From NCBI GenBank assembly GCA_013824645.1, contig PNOF01000012.1, positions 1 to 52,716 of the forward strand: DNA of 52,716 nucleotides, written 5' to 3'. Below, piece by piece: positions 7,978 to 16,994 of the stretch. A program made the position numbers and the translations under genes. Within the stretch, counting starts at the first letter, position 1, and every line of letters begins with the position of its first letter. The notes under the pieces were generated by a model. It was not told the DNA's origin. It saw only the letters and a program-made list of their open reading frames with translations, and ran no database searches. Source of the stretch: Syntrophus sp. (in: bacteria). GTDB lineage: Bacteria > Desulfobacterota > Syntrophorhabdia > Syntrophorhabdales > Syntrophorhabdaceae.

Positions 7978-9720
7978 CTATTTCTGTTCCAGCGTAATCA
8001 CATCCGATGGGCAGGTGGATGCACACAACCCACACCCAATACAAGTATCTTCCTTAATATGCGCAATCGGTGCTGACGACATCGGTATGGGTCCGAAAAT
8101 CGAGATTTGTCTTTCCTGTATCAGGAGATCTATGGCGCTGGCCGGACAGGCTTCTTTGCAGGAGCCGCAGCCGCTGCACCGTTCATCATTGACCTGTGGG
8201 AAGAGCCGTTCCTCTTCGTCGTCGAGGAGCATCTCTCCTATTGCACCCAATACCTCTCGCGTCTCCCATCGTGGGTCTCTGGGGTGTCTGATGAAACCCA
8301 CATGGTATTTCTTTCTTCCCCACTTTGTCGGATTCCACCTGAGTTGCGGTTCAGAACGATAGACAGAGAGAAACTCCCGATCATGAAAAAGCTTTACGTA
8401 ATCGTCAAAAGAGATGACCCTGTCAATATCGAACTGGAGATCACGTCCGGGTCCGGTAATATGTGCCAGGCTCCCGTTTACCGACAATCGGTCTTCTTCT
8501 TCGAGATGGATAAAGATGATGCCTTCGCGCCGCGCCTCTTCATATGCTATTTCACCATAGGAAGGCGTGACCATGTTCTTCGTGACCACATAGGCTGTTT
8601 TGCCGGCCCTTGCCACATCTCTCGCCATGCTGATGAATTTGGAAGACATATATTCATAGTACATGGCCGCACCGGCATCGTCGGTGCCGAGATAGAAGAG
8701 GCAGGATTTGCTGCCATTTTCAGTGAAGCTGAATTCCGGCTCAGGTTCTTTGTAAAGCCGCTCGTTCACTGCACTATTTTGCTGCAAAGAGTTCGCTCCT
8801 TTGAGTACACGAACGCCTGCGCCGAAACCGGTAAGGATGGAATCTTTGATATTCATAGGCTCAAGTGCACCGCCGCAGACATAGACGCCCTCAACGTCTG
8901 TTGTCAGGGGCTCCGTTTCCTTCACGAAGCCAAACTCGTTGAGGGAAAAGCCGAAGAGTTTGCTTAAGGGCTCAAGTTGCGGGTTAGGACGTAAACCCAC
9001 GGCGAGGACAACATAATTAAAACGCTCTTCTTTCAACTCTCCGCCTGCGAAGTAGCGGACGGTAACGCCGGTATCATCTTCTTCGAAATAGCGTGAATTA
9101 GCCCGAATGAAAGTCACCCCTGCGTCACGGTATACTTTCTCCATGTAGAATTCCTGACCGAAGAAGCGAAGATCATTGTAGAAGACTTTAATCTCAGGTT
9201 TTGCGCGCTGGAGTGTCCATTTGATTTCACGGATCGTGTAGGAACAGCAGACCGATGAGCAGAGGGGGAATTCCTTCGAACGGGACCCTACGCAGAGAAA
9301 AAAACCAACCTTGTTGAAATCACCGGGAAGCTCTCCCTGCCGCTGATCAATGACCTGGTCATATTCAAGGCTCGTCATGACTCTCTTGCCCTTGTATTCA
9401 ACAGGATCATATGGTGAAAGCCCTGTAGCGATGACAACCTTATCGGCAGTCAGTGACTGTCCATTTTCAAGGGTCACGGCGAAAAGCTTGTCCTTTTTTT
9501 CAACAGAGGTAATCTTCCCTTCCCGTATTACCGTCAAACGGGGGTTGTCCCGTATTTCATCGAAAAAGGTCTTAAACCCTATGCGGCAATTGGCGATACG
9601 GGCCATGATACCGCCCGGTTCTGCTGAGGATTCGAGGATGGTGACAATATGGTTTTCCTTCAGGGCTACCTTTGCCGCCGAGATACCGCCTATGCCGCCT
9701 CCTATTATCAATACCTTCAT
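7978..9720 (-). CDS. HdrA-like FAD/iron-sulfur oxidoreductase, distal copy
   Basis: A 580-residue flavoprotein of the HdrA/QmoA group. The FAD dinucleotide fold is at the extreme N-terminus (GGGIGG at 7-12), so the N-terminal iron-sulfur extension of classic HdrA is absent. CVGSRSKEFPLCSSVCC in the middle matches the conserved HdrA cysteine region. The C-terminus has two 4Fe-4S ferredoxin motifs (CSGCGSCKEACP and CIGCGLCASTCP). In HdrABC complexes HdrA carries the FAD and relays electrons to HdrC and HdrB; in Qmo the homologues pass electrons to or from menaquinol. It is the last gene of the operon, 79 bases after hdrB, with a GGATAAGG element before ATG. Its divergence from the other two HdrA genes suggests a distinct docking role. 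Confidence 0.88.
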   Translation of the reverse strand: MKVLIIGGGIGGISAAKVALKENHIVTILESSAEPGGIMARIANCRIGFKTFFDEIRDNPRLTVIREGKITSVEKKDKLFAVTLENGQSLTADKVVIATGLSPYDPVEYKGKRVMTSLEYDQVIDQRQGELPGDFNKVGFFLCVGSRSKEFPLCSSVCCSYTIREIKWTLQRAKPEIKVFYNDLRFFGQEFYMEKVYRDAGVTFIRANSRYFEEDDTGVTVRYFAGGELKEERFNYVVLAVGLRPNPQLEPLSKLFGFSLNEFGFVKETEPLTTDVEGVYVCGGALEPMNIKDSILTGFGAGVRVLKGANSLQQNSAVNERLYKEPEPEFSFTENGSKSCLFYLGTDDAGAAMYYEYMSSKFISMARDVARAGKTAYVVTKNMVTPSYGEIAYEEARREGIIFIHLEEEDRLSVNGSLAHITGPGRDLQFDIDRVISFDDYVKLFHDREFLSVYRSEPQLRWNPTKWGRKKYHVGFIRHPRDPRWETREVLGAIGEMLLDDEEERLFPQVNDERCSGCGSCKEACPASAIDLLIQERQISIFGPIPMSSAPIAHIKEDTCIGCGLCASTCPSDVITLEQK

Positions 9721-9799
9721 AAAGCCTTATCCCAAATTGGATTCATTCATATAGCCTCGTTGACTTCATCGTCTTCTCCTCGACATACTGGTAGCATGC

Positions 9800-10522
9800 C
9801 TACGTCGTTTCCTCTTTGCCGCCTCGCTCTATTTTTGACTGCAACTTGGGAACATTCTCTCCCATGATATAGAGGAGGAGGTCTGTGAAGTAGATAACCT
9901 TTCTCTCTCCTGAAAATGTCTTCATTGCCATATGGCAGAGGGGACAGAAGACAACAATCGTTCCTTTTGACTTCTCCAGGACCAACTTTGACAGCTTTTC
10001 CGTGACAGACTTGTTGATAAAAATCTGGTTGCCGCCACAACACCGGTCTTTTACCTTTTCACCGGCTACTTCGCCGCCGAAACGGGTGATTACCTCTTCC
10101 ATAACAGTAGTTCTTTTGATAGCCGTTTCTTTCGGCCGAAGCAGGATACATCCGTAGTATGGGGTAAAAACCTGACCTTTCAGATCGTGCACCGGCTTAA
10201 TAGAGCCAATGAAAGCATCGTCAAAGAGGTCCAGCGGATGGGTAACTGCAAACTCGTTTTGTTCATCGGCCTCACGGAGGTTTTTGTAGCAGGCAGGACA
10301 GGGGGCTACGATCTCGCTGAAGAGACCACGGGCTTTTTCCAGGTTCTTCTTGGAGAATTCCGATAATTCTTTTCTGTCGCCGAATTCAAAGGCCCCGCAG
10401 CAGTTCCAGTCGGGGATTTCCTTGAGGGTATGTCCCTGCTTCGCGAAAACCTGTCGTATCCCTTTATCCAGTTTGTTGGCTGAGCCGGTAAGCGAGCAGC
10501 CGGGGTAATAGCCGTAGTTCAT
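9800..10522 (-). CDS. hdrB: Heterodisulfide reductase subunit B-like protein
   Basis: A 240-residue protein with two complete cysteine-rich CCG domains: C9, then NCCG near 41, then CPAC in the first; YYGC, then RCCGG, then CPLC in the second. In methanogen HdrB such motifs bind two noncubane 4Fe-4S clusters that cleave the CoM-CoB heterodisulfide. A bacterium lacks those thiols, so the natural disulfide or other acceptor is unknown. ATG begins directly after the hdrC stop with no gap, indicating a fixed HdrC-HdrB pair. Confidence 0.9.
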   Translation of the reverse strand: MNYGYYPGCSLTGSANKLDKGIRQVFAKQGHTLKEIPDWNCCGAFEFGDRKELSEFSKKNLEKARGLFSEIVAPCPACYKNLREADEQNEFAVTHPLDLFDDAFIGSIKPVHDLKGQVFTPYYGCILLRPKETAIKRTTVMEEVITRFGGEVAGEKVKDRCCGGNQIFINKSVTEKLSKLVLEKSKGTIVVFCPLCHMAMKTFSGERKVIYFTDLLLYIMGENVPKLQSKIERGGKEETT

Positions 10523-10987
10523 TTAAGCCCTCTTCACTTTATGGGGCAGATGAATGCCCATATATTCCATCCACCTCGTCATATGTTTCATGTACCCTCC
10601 CTTGAGAAGAAAAGGGATAGCCATGAGGAGTACATAGGGCTCGTAGACCCTTCCCCATATTGAGAGGGAGCCTTTAAAGGCTTTTTCAAAGGGCGATTCT
10701 ATGGCAAGTTCTTCCCTGAGCGCCCGTATAACCTCCGGAATCCGTATATTCCATGGACAGGCGCCGGTGCACCGGTAACAGCCGGTACAATAACGGACAA
10801 GAGGCTCATCAGCGGGGATATCCTTGCCGAGAAAGAGCTTCTGGAGAATGTCCTGCGGATTGGTGTTCTCGGATAGATCGTTAACAGTGCAGACTGAAGC
10901 ACATATCTTGCAGCCTAAGCAGACGGAGAAGTCCTGCCGTTTGTAATCCGTTAAATCGAAGACTCTGCTCTGATCGTTATTTTTCAT
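10523..10987 (-). CDS. hdrC: Heterodisulfide reductase subunit C-like ferredoxin protein
   Basis: About 154 residues with two 4Fe-4S motifs (CLGCKICASVC and CTGCYRCTGACPW, near residues 23-33 and 66-76). HdrC proteins carry electrons between HdrA and HdrB. I take ATG at 10987 as the start; a GTG directly upstream (10990) is an in-frame alternative, and the ribosome binding signal (GGAT/AGG) does not settle it. It follows the FrhB-like gene by 15 to 18 bases and abuts hdrB. Confidence 0.9.
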   Translation of the reverse strand: MKNNDQSRVFDLTDYKRQDFSVCLGCKICASVCTVNDLSENTNPQDILQKLFLGKDIPADEPLVRYCTGCYRCTGACPWNIRIPEVIRALREELAIESPFEKAFKGSLSIWGRVYEPYVLLMAIPFLLKGGYMKHMTRWMEYMGIHLPHKVKRA

Positions 10988-11005
10988 CACCTGTTCATCC
11001 GTTGT

Positions 11006-12016
11006 TTAATCTTCCACATCTTTCAGTTCATCCTCAAGGAAGGTAAGGTAAGGGATAGCCTCATCGAAATTTCTTCCTGACATATAGGCGAACATACCCT
11101 GTAGCCTCTCCGAAGTGCCCTTAAAATATTTCGTCAACGGAATACCCTGCGGACAGGCCTCTTCGCAGGCCCCACAACCTACACATGTCTGGGACACATG
11201 GTACATGCGTATCAGATGAAAGAGCTCTTTTCCCTGAGGCATGTTGGTCGAACCGGTCCGAAAAACCTTGTTTAAGAGCGCATCCCCTTTGGGCAGGTAT
11301 TCGTCTCCATTAAAAACACAATCGATACAGTAGCAAACAGGGCACATATCCCTGCAATTCATGCACATGATGCACTTTGAAAAATCCTTTTCAAAATCGT
11401 CCATGTTGGTCTGGAACTTGGGAAGCTTTTCCTTCTCACTGATAAGCATCTCTTTCGGAGCTTCTTCGAGATTACCCTCAATCATGGAGAGAAAACCTTC
11501 ACCTTTTTCCGTATAAGACGTGGCCCAGAAGGCCCCGTTTTTATCGATTCTGATCCCGGCGTCTCCCACAACTCCCCGTGGTTCCCTGCAAACCTTACAG
11601 GCCCACCGCATCTTGTCGGTCTCCTTCATGTATGCATCCAGTTGACCCGCCTCAGTCGGTATTTCATCAATCTTCTCTTTTGTAGATACCGTCCCGAGAC
11701 AATCAACGGAAACAGCGATGATATCTTCCCGTTCAATCTGGGTGAGTTTGACAAGTTCAACATAGGCCCGAATCTCACAAGGTCTCAGAAGGAGGACAAT
11801 CTGCATCCCTTTCGCAAAAAGACGGCGAAGAAATAAGGCGCCGTTTGTGCTAAAAAGCGGATTGAGAAAGGAGTATTGGTCGAGACTTTTTTTGAATATC
11901 CGATGGCTTACACCATTTTTGTCCTTTTCAAAGCCGAGGACAAGGTGTTGTTCATCCTTCAGAAACTCGTTGAGTACGCCTTCTATGGCACCGTTATTAA
12001 GCTTTTTTGCCTGCAT
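11006..12016 (-). CDS. FrhB/FdhB-like iron-sulfur flavoprotein subunit
   Basis: A 336-residue protein of the coenzyme F420 hydrogenase / formate dehydrogenase beta-subunit family in its bacterial form. Middle cysteines (CKVCREPRG), then CIMCMNCRDMCPVCYCIDC and a C-terminal CVGCGACEEACP ferredoxin motif are visible. Such subunits next to MvhD-HdrABC genes pass electrons from a dehydrogenase or small carrier into the Hdr complex. No formate dehydrogenase or hydrogenase catalytic gene is present here, so its donor is open. AAAGGA precedes ATG, and the start overlaps the end of mvhD by 20 bases. Confidence 0.82.
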   Translation of the reverse strand: MQAKKLNNGAIEGVLNEFLKDEQHLVLGFEKDKNGVSHRIFKKSLDQYSFLNPLFSTNGALFLRRLFAKGMQIVLLLRPCEIRAYVELVKLTQIEREDIIAVSVDCLGTVSTKEKIDEIPTEAGQLDAYMKETDKMRWACKVCREPRGVVGDAGIRIDKNGAFWATSYTEKGEGFLSMIEGNLEEAPKEMLISEKEKLPKFQTNMDDFEKDFSKCIMCMNCRDMCPVCYCIDCVFNGDEYLPKGDALLNKVFRTGSTNMPQGKELFHLIRMYHVSQTCVGCGACEEACPQGIPLTKYFKGTSERLQGMFAYMSGRNFDEAIPYLTFLEDELKDVED

Positions 12017-12416
12017 TTTTCTTTTCCTTTATCTCGTCGTACATTCCTGTCACTTTCTCCACAAAGCGCCGTGCTTCAGCCGCGCTTACCCAGAAGAGCT
12101 TCAACTTATCCTTCATGGAGAAGGCATCAAACATCTCTTTCAGGGCAGCAATCTTTCTCCGCGTATAATAGTTGCCTTTTATAAAGTGGCAATCTCCGGG
12201 GTGGCATCCGGCAACAAAGGCGCCATCGGCCCCCTCAAGTATCGCCTTGATCACAAATGCCGGGTCAACCCTGCTGGAACAGGGCACTTGAACAAGTTTT
12301 ACTCCATCGGGGTATTTCATTCGTAAGCTTCCTGCCATCTCGGATGCCTTAAAGGTACAGAAAGAACAGGCAAAACCGATGATCTCGGGGTTTTTGTTGG
12401 TTTTCTCTTCCATCAT
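11997..12416 (-). CDS. mvhD: MvhD/FlpD-type delta subunit
   Basis: A 139-residue protein of the methyl-viologen-reducing hydrogenase delta family: IIGFACSFCTF near the N-terminus, then VPCSSRVDP and GCHPGDCHF, the usual cysteines for a 2Fe-2S cluster. MvhD joins a hydrogenase, formate dehydrogenase or Flx module to HdrA. GAGGTAC lies before the ATG pair. It ends with 20 bases of overlap with the FrhB-like gene and begins 19 bases after hdrA, so all are cotranscribed. Confidence 0.92.
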   Translation of the reverse strand: MMEEKTNKNPEIIGFACSFCTFKASEMAGSLRMKYPDGVKLVQVPCSSRVDPAFVIKAILEGADGAFVAGCHPGDCHFIKGNYYTRRKIAALKEMFDAFSMKDKLKLFWVSAAEARRFVEKVTGMYDEIKEKKNAGKKA

Positions 12417-12435
12417 AGTACCTCGGTTAACTTTT

Positions 12436-14109
12436 TCATATCGCCTCCGTAAGGGCGCTTATTTCATCATCAATCATCATATCTATAGATCCTTTTAAAC
12501 TTATTGCTGATGAGGGGCATGTACTGTTACAGAGGCCGCATCCCATACAGGCCGCTTCTTCCACATGGACAACCCTCTTTGCCTCGTCAAACTTTATTGC
12601 CTTTGCAACACAGGCAGTCTCGCACATCCTGCAGCCGCTGCACCTTTTCGGATCAACAGATGAGATGAATGGGTCCACAAAGGCATAGCCGAGATTGAGG
12701 AACCCGAAAAGTTTCACCGCCGAAGCCCTTCCGTGGTTGATGGATTCCTCAACATCCTTGGGACCTGAGCATGACCCTGCGATGAAAATCCCCTTTACTG
12801 CCGTGTCAAAGGGTCTCAGCTTAATGTGCGCTTCAAGAAAAAACTTGTCCTTATCTAGGGTAATCTTGAAAAGCGTAGCCATGAGCTTATTGTCTATTGG
12901 GGGAGACATGCCTATTGAAAGGACAACGAGATCGAACTCCCTCTCGAAAAACTCGCCAAACAGCGTATCCTCACCACGAATTACAAGCCCTGCAGGTGTT
13001 GGCGTTATTTCAGCGACGTTTGCCCGTGTGAAGAGAACGCCCTTCTCCTGCGTGTCCTCAAAATATTCCTCTCCCCCTCGCGGATGGGCCCGGACATCCA
13101 TATAGAAGGATTCGACGTAAGAATCCTTGCATTTATTCTTCACTGCTTCCCCGACGCGCAAGGCGTTAATGCAGCAGACTCTGGAGCAGTAGGGTTTTCC
13201 TATCTGTTCATCTCTGGAGCCCACGCAATGGAGTATCGCTATTCTTGGATTTTCGGGAAGCTGTAAGGTATCAGCCCTTTCTTCGAATTCAAGCGTGGTG
13301 ATAATTCTTTCGTCTTTCCCGTAATTCAGTTCAGGCTTTACAATTGGATCAAAGGGCGCAAACCCTATGGCCACGATCACCCCACCGGCAGTCATTTTTT
13401 TCTCACCTTCCGGGGTAGCGAGGGTCACTTCGTAATTGCCGAAAAAACCCTCGAAGGCACTTATCGTTGTTGATGTGAAGATTTCTACGTTTTTTCTCCC
13501 GGCAAGTTCAGCCACCATTTCATCAATAATTTCCTTGCCGTCCTTTCTGGCAGGCCAAATGTTTTTAAGCGCTCTTACGTGACCGCCAAGTTCAGCCTCC
13601 TTTTCGACAAGATAGACCTGCATGCCCATTTTTGAGAGGAAGGCTGCAGCGCTTAAACCAGAGACGCCGCCGCCCACGATGAGGGCAGACTTGGTAACCT
13701 CTACCACCTTTTCTTCGAGGGGAACATAGTGGGCTGCCGAATAAAGTCCGGCCAGGATCAACCTTCTTGCCTTTTCTGTGTTGATCTCAAGATCATCACC
13801 AACCCAGGAACAATGTTCTCTGATGCTGACCCTTCTCAAAAGAAAGGGGTTAAGATCCGACTTCTTCAGGAGGTCTTTAAACAAATCTCCATGAAGCGAC
13901 GGGGTGCATGATGCAATAAGAACACGATCAAGGCCCTGCTTTTCAATACTCTCTCGGATCATGTCCTGACCCGGTTCGGAACAGACAAAAGGATAGTCTT
14001 CTGAAACAGTCACGTTGGGGTATTTCTTGAAGTATTGGCTTAATTTCTTCACATCAATGGTGTGTTTTATATTGTGGCCGCAATGGCAGATAAAGATTCC
14101 GGTTTTCAT
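12436..14109 (-). CDS. hdrA: HdrA-like FAD/iron-sulfur protein, middle copy
   Basis: A 557-residue protein starting with FICHCGHNI (C8, C10), typical of the HdrA N-terminal iron-sulfur region. It has an FAD fold (VGGGVSGLSAAAFLSKMG), the HdrA segment HCVGSRDEQIGKPYCSRVCC and two C-terminal ferredoxin motifs (CSGCRMCETACV and CMGCGLCNSTCP). HdrA is the flavin-bifurcating subunit in MvhADG-HdrABC. Next to mvhD, this copy is the best candidate for the canonical HdrA. ATG overlaps the stop of the fused HdrA-GltD gene by four bases, so translation is coupled. Confidence 0.93.
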   Translation of the reverse strand: MKTGIFICHCGHNIKHTIDVKKLSQYFKKYPNVTVSEDYPFVCSEPGQDMIRESIEKQGLDRVLIASCTPSLHGDLFKDLLKKSDLNPFLLRRVSIREHCSWVGDDLEINTEKARRLILAGLYSAAHYVPLEEKVVEVTKSALIVGGGVSGLSAAAFLSKMGMQVYLVEKEAELGGHVRALKNIWPARKDGKEIIDEMVAELAGRKNVEIFTSTTISAFEGFFGNYEVTLATPEGEKKMTAGGVIVAIGFAPFDPIVKPELNYGKDERIITTLEFEERADTLQLPENPRIAILHCVGSRDEQIGKPYCSRVCCINALRVGEAVKNKCKDSYVESFYMDVRAHPRGGEEYFEDTQEKGVLFTRANVAEITPTPAGLVIRGEDTLFGEFFEREFDLVVLSIGMSPPIDNKLMATLFKITLDKDKFFLEAHIKLRPFDTAVKGIFIAGSCSGPKDVEESINHGRASAVKLFGFLNLGYAFVDPFISSVDPKRCSGCRMCETACVAKAIKFDEAKRVVHVEEAACMGCGLCNSTCPSSAISLKGSIDMMIDDEISALTEAI

Positions 14110-16994
14110 GGTCTGCCCCCACCCTCGGCCATCTGACCTTCGGTTGTGATATACTCCATGCAGCGTGACGCTGCTTCTCCACCGGAGGCAACCGTGTCGG
14201 GCACATCTTTCGGTCCCGAGGCCATGCCGCAGACAAAGATCCCATCCACATTCGTCCGTGATGGATGGATCGAATCCACATTAATGAAGCCGTATTCATC
14301 TCTCTCTATAGACATGATTTTGCAGAGTTCTTCCGTCTGTTTGCGCGGTCGCACCCCTGTAGCGAGGACAACAAGATCCACTTCGACTTCAAGCATTTCA
14401 CCGCTTAACATATCTTCTACCCTGACCAGCAATCCATTGTCGGTCTTTATAACTTCTCCGGGAATGCCTCGTATGTAAAAGGTTCCGCTTTCCTGAGTAC
14501 TCTTGTAAAATTCTTCATAACCCTTTCCATAGGCCCTGACATCAATATAGGATACATAAATCTCAGCGCCTTTAATCCTGTCTTTAACGATACTGGCATG
14601 TTTTGCCGTGTACATGCAGCATACCCGTGAACAAAACCTCGCGCCACTCTGCCGATCTCTGGAGCCGACACACTGGATGAAATAGAACCGCTTTGGTGTC
14701 TTTCCATTGAGAAGGATATCACCACCGGAGGGGCCCGTAACCGAACAGATCCGCTCAAACTCAATGCCTGTCATGACCCCTTCAAGAGTGCCATAGCCGT
14801 ATTCCTTTTTTTCCGTCGGGTCATAGAGATCAAACCCGGGGGCAAGCACTATGCTGTCGTACTCTCTCTCTATAATCTCATCCCTCATGGTGTGATCGAT
14901 GGCTCTTACTTCGCACCGTTTTTCGCACTCACCGCACTGGATGCATCCTTCTATGTGTCCTGCAAGACAACGTGACGCCTCTGCCATAGCATCTTCAGGA
15001 CTATAACCGATGGTCACTTCATTGAAATTGGTTATTCTCTCTGCAACGTTTACCTCCGGCATGTGGATACGCTCTGCTTGTGGAGTTCTCGCTGCCAGTT
15101 GGGTCACCTCATTCTCTGTGAGTTGCTCCGGTTTCTTTTCTTCCCATGCCGCAGTTACCTCTTCACCCTTCAAGTAACGGTTTATGGAGAAAGCTGCCTT
15201 CTGGCCTGCTGCGATGGCATCGACCACATAGGCAGGCCCTGTGGAAACATCACCACCGGCAAAGACACCTTCAACGTTGGTCAGCCCTGTTGCGGAGTCG
15301 ACTGCTATGGTGCCGTTCTTCGCAAGCGTCACCCCTAACCCTTCAATGAATGAGGTTTGAGCTGCCTGACCGAGTGCTGTGATCACCATATCTACGGGGA
15401 GGGAAAATTCTGATTTATCGACAGGAACCGGACGTCTGCGACCGCTTGCATCGGCTTCGCCCAGTTCCATCCGCATACACTCCATCTTTGAGAGCTTCCC
15501 GTTTTCGGCATAAAAACGTATTGGCGTGGAAAGGAACTCTATTTCTATTCCCTCGTGAAGGAGGGCATCGATCTCTTCGCCTGCCGCAGGCATCTCATCG
15601 CGGGTCCTCCGGTAGATGAGCTTCACGTTCTCACTGCCAAGCCGTCGTGCCGTTCTCGCACAGTCGACGGCGGTGTTGCCTCCGCCGATGACAGCAACAT
15701 TCTTTCCTGTTGTGAGCGCTTCGCCGCTATTGATCACACGGAGGAATTGTATCCCATCTATAACACCCTGAGAGTCTTCACCTTCAACCCCAAGAAGCAG
15801 ACCTTTCGGAGCTCCTGTGCCTATGAAGATGGCATCAAAATCGTTCTTTATCGTATCAATAGTTATATCCTTGCCTATCTCAATGCCACATTTAATGTCA
15901 ACACCGAGTTTTTCGATATAACCGATCTCTTTCCTCAGCTCTTCTTTGGGAAGCCGATATTCCGGTATGGCGTAGCGCAACATGCCACCCGGCTCGGGAA
16001 GGGCCTCAAAGACGGTTACGTCATAACCTTCCACGGCAAGATTATGTGCGCAGGCAAGCCCTGCAGGCCCTGCTCCGATAACAGCCACTTTTTTCTCCGT
16101 CTTTGTTATCTGTGGCACTTCAAGGGAATCCACGTCAAAATGATCAACAGCAAAGCGTTTCAGGTCACGAATTGCAAGGGGATCATCCAGTTGCCCTCTG
16201 TTGCAGACCCCTTCACAGGGCGCATAACAGACTCTCCCGCAGACTGACGGGAACGGGTTTGTGGCCCTGATAAGCATGTAGGCATCGGCAAACCTTCCTT
16301 CACTGATATGCTTGAGGTATCCGAGCACATTGGTATGAATCGGGCATGCGTCAACACAGGCAGCTTTACAGGGACGATCTTCACGTTTGTCGATACTGGC
16401 CTTGTTGGGAATGGCCTGAGGAAAAGGGATATAGATTGCTTTTCTCGGACCGGTACCCATGTTGAACTCGCTCTTCATGACCACAGGGCATCCCGGAGAG
16501 CAGGAGCCACAGGAATTGCATTTCTGGATGTCGACATACCGTGATTTTTGCAGGATCTTTACCTGAAATCCCTGCCCCACTTTCTCTACTGCCATAGGTT
16601 TTGCCCATGAGAGCAGCTCAATATTGCGATTAAGCGCCACCTCAACCATCTTGGGCGAGAGCGTGCAGGTGGAGCAGTCGAGAGTAGGAAAGGTCTTGTC
16701 CAACTGGATCATCCTGCCGCCGATAGAGGGTCCTTCTTCCAGCATGGTCACCTTGACCCCGCAGGAGGCAAGCTCCAGTGCAGCGGTAATGCCGCCGATC
16801 CCTCCACCCACAACAAGCACCTTTCTATCAGAGGGGCTCACGTCGCCCCCTCCACCGGCAGAGCCGTCGGAGCCACCCCCTCTGCTCGCAGAAGCTCGCT
16901 TTGTCTCCACAGGTGTAATATCGTGGTTGGACTCCGACTCTACGCTTAAAGCGTCGGCAGTGCGAACCTGTAGTGATAGATCTTTCTCTTCCAT
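14106..16994 (-). CDS. HdrA with inserted GltD/NfnB-type NAD(P)H oxidoreductase (fusion)
   Basis: A 962-residue chimera. After a Gly/Ser-rich leader (~1-57) comes an HdrA FAD fold (GGGIGG at 63-68) and CNSCGSCSPGCP at 159-170. Residues ~205-615 are a glutamate-synthase-small-subunit / NfnB-like unit: cysteines CKAACVDACP (209-218) and VCGRVCYAPCEGVC (251-264), FAD motif GAGPAG (307-312) and NAD(P) motif GGGNTA (437-442). HdrA then resumes with CIQCGECEKRC (684-694), CVGSRD (775-780) and SRVCC (789-793). The protein therefore has two flavin sites and a pyridine-nucleotide site, and would let NAD(P)H join the HdrA circuit. It starts on the last base of the etfA stop (TGATG) and overlaps the next hdrA by four bases. 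Confidence 0.9.
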   Translation of the reverse strand: MEEKDLSLQVRTADALSVESESNHDITPVETKRASASRGGGSDGSAGGGGDVSPSDRKVLVVGGGIGGITAALELASCGVKVTMLEEGPSIGGRMIQLDKTFPTLDCSTCTLSPKMVEVALNRNIELLSWAKPMAVEKVGQGFQVKILQKSRYVDIQKCNSCGSCSPGCPVVMKSEFNMGTGPRKAIYIPFPQAIPNKASIDKREDRPCKAACVDACPIHTNVLGYLKHISEGRFADAYMLIRATNPFPSVCGRVCYAPCEGVCNRGQLDDPLAIRDLKRFAVDHFDVDSLEVPQITKTEKKVAVIGAGPAGLACAHNLAVEGYDVTVFEALPEPGGMLRYAIPEYRLPKEELRKEIGYIEKLGVDIKCGIEIGKDITIDTIKNDFDAIFIGTGAPKGLLLGVEGEDSQGVIDGIQFLRVINSGEALTTGKNVAVIGGGNTAVDCARTARRLGSENVKLIYRRTRDEMPAAGEEIDALLHEGIEIEFLSTPIRFYAENGKLSKMECMRMELGEADASGRRRPVPVDKSEFSLPVDMVITALGQAAQTSFIEGLGVTLAKNGTIAVDSATGLTNVEGVFAGGDVSTGPAYVVDAIAAGQKAAFSINRYLKGEEVTAAWEEKKPEQLTENEVTQLAARTPQAERIHMPEVNVAERITNFNEVTIGYSPEDAMAEASRCLAGHIEGCIQCGECEKRCEVRAIDHTMRDEIIEREYDSIVLAPGFDLYDPTEKKEYGYGTLEGVMTGIEFERICSVTGPSGGDILLNGKTPKRFYFIQCVGSRDRQSGARFCSRVCCMYTAKHASIVKDRIKGAEIYVSYIDVRAYGKGYEEFYKSTQESGTFYIRGIPGEVIKTDNGLLVRVEDMLSGEMLEVEVDLVVLATGVRPRKQTEELCKIMSIERDEYGFINVDSIHPSRTNVDGIFVCGMASGPKDVPDTVASGGEAASRCMEYITTEGQMAEGGGRP

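Noticed and set aside
8107-8967. 286-codon plus-strand open frame
   Set aside because: It lies wholly on the opposite strand of the intact HdrA-like gene (7978-9720), has no recognisable domain and its cysteine/glycine pattern is explained by the antisense of HdrA.
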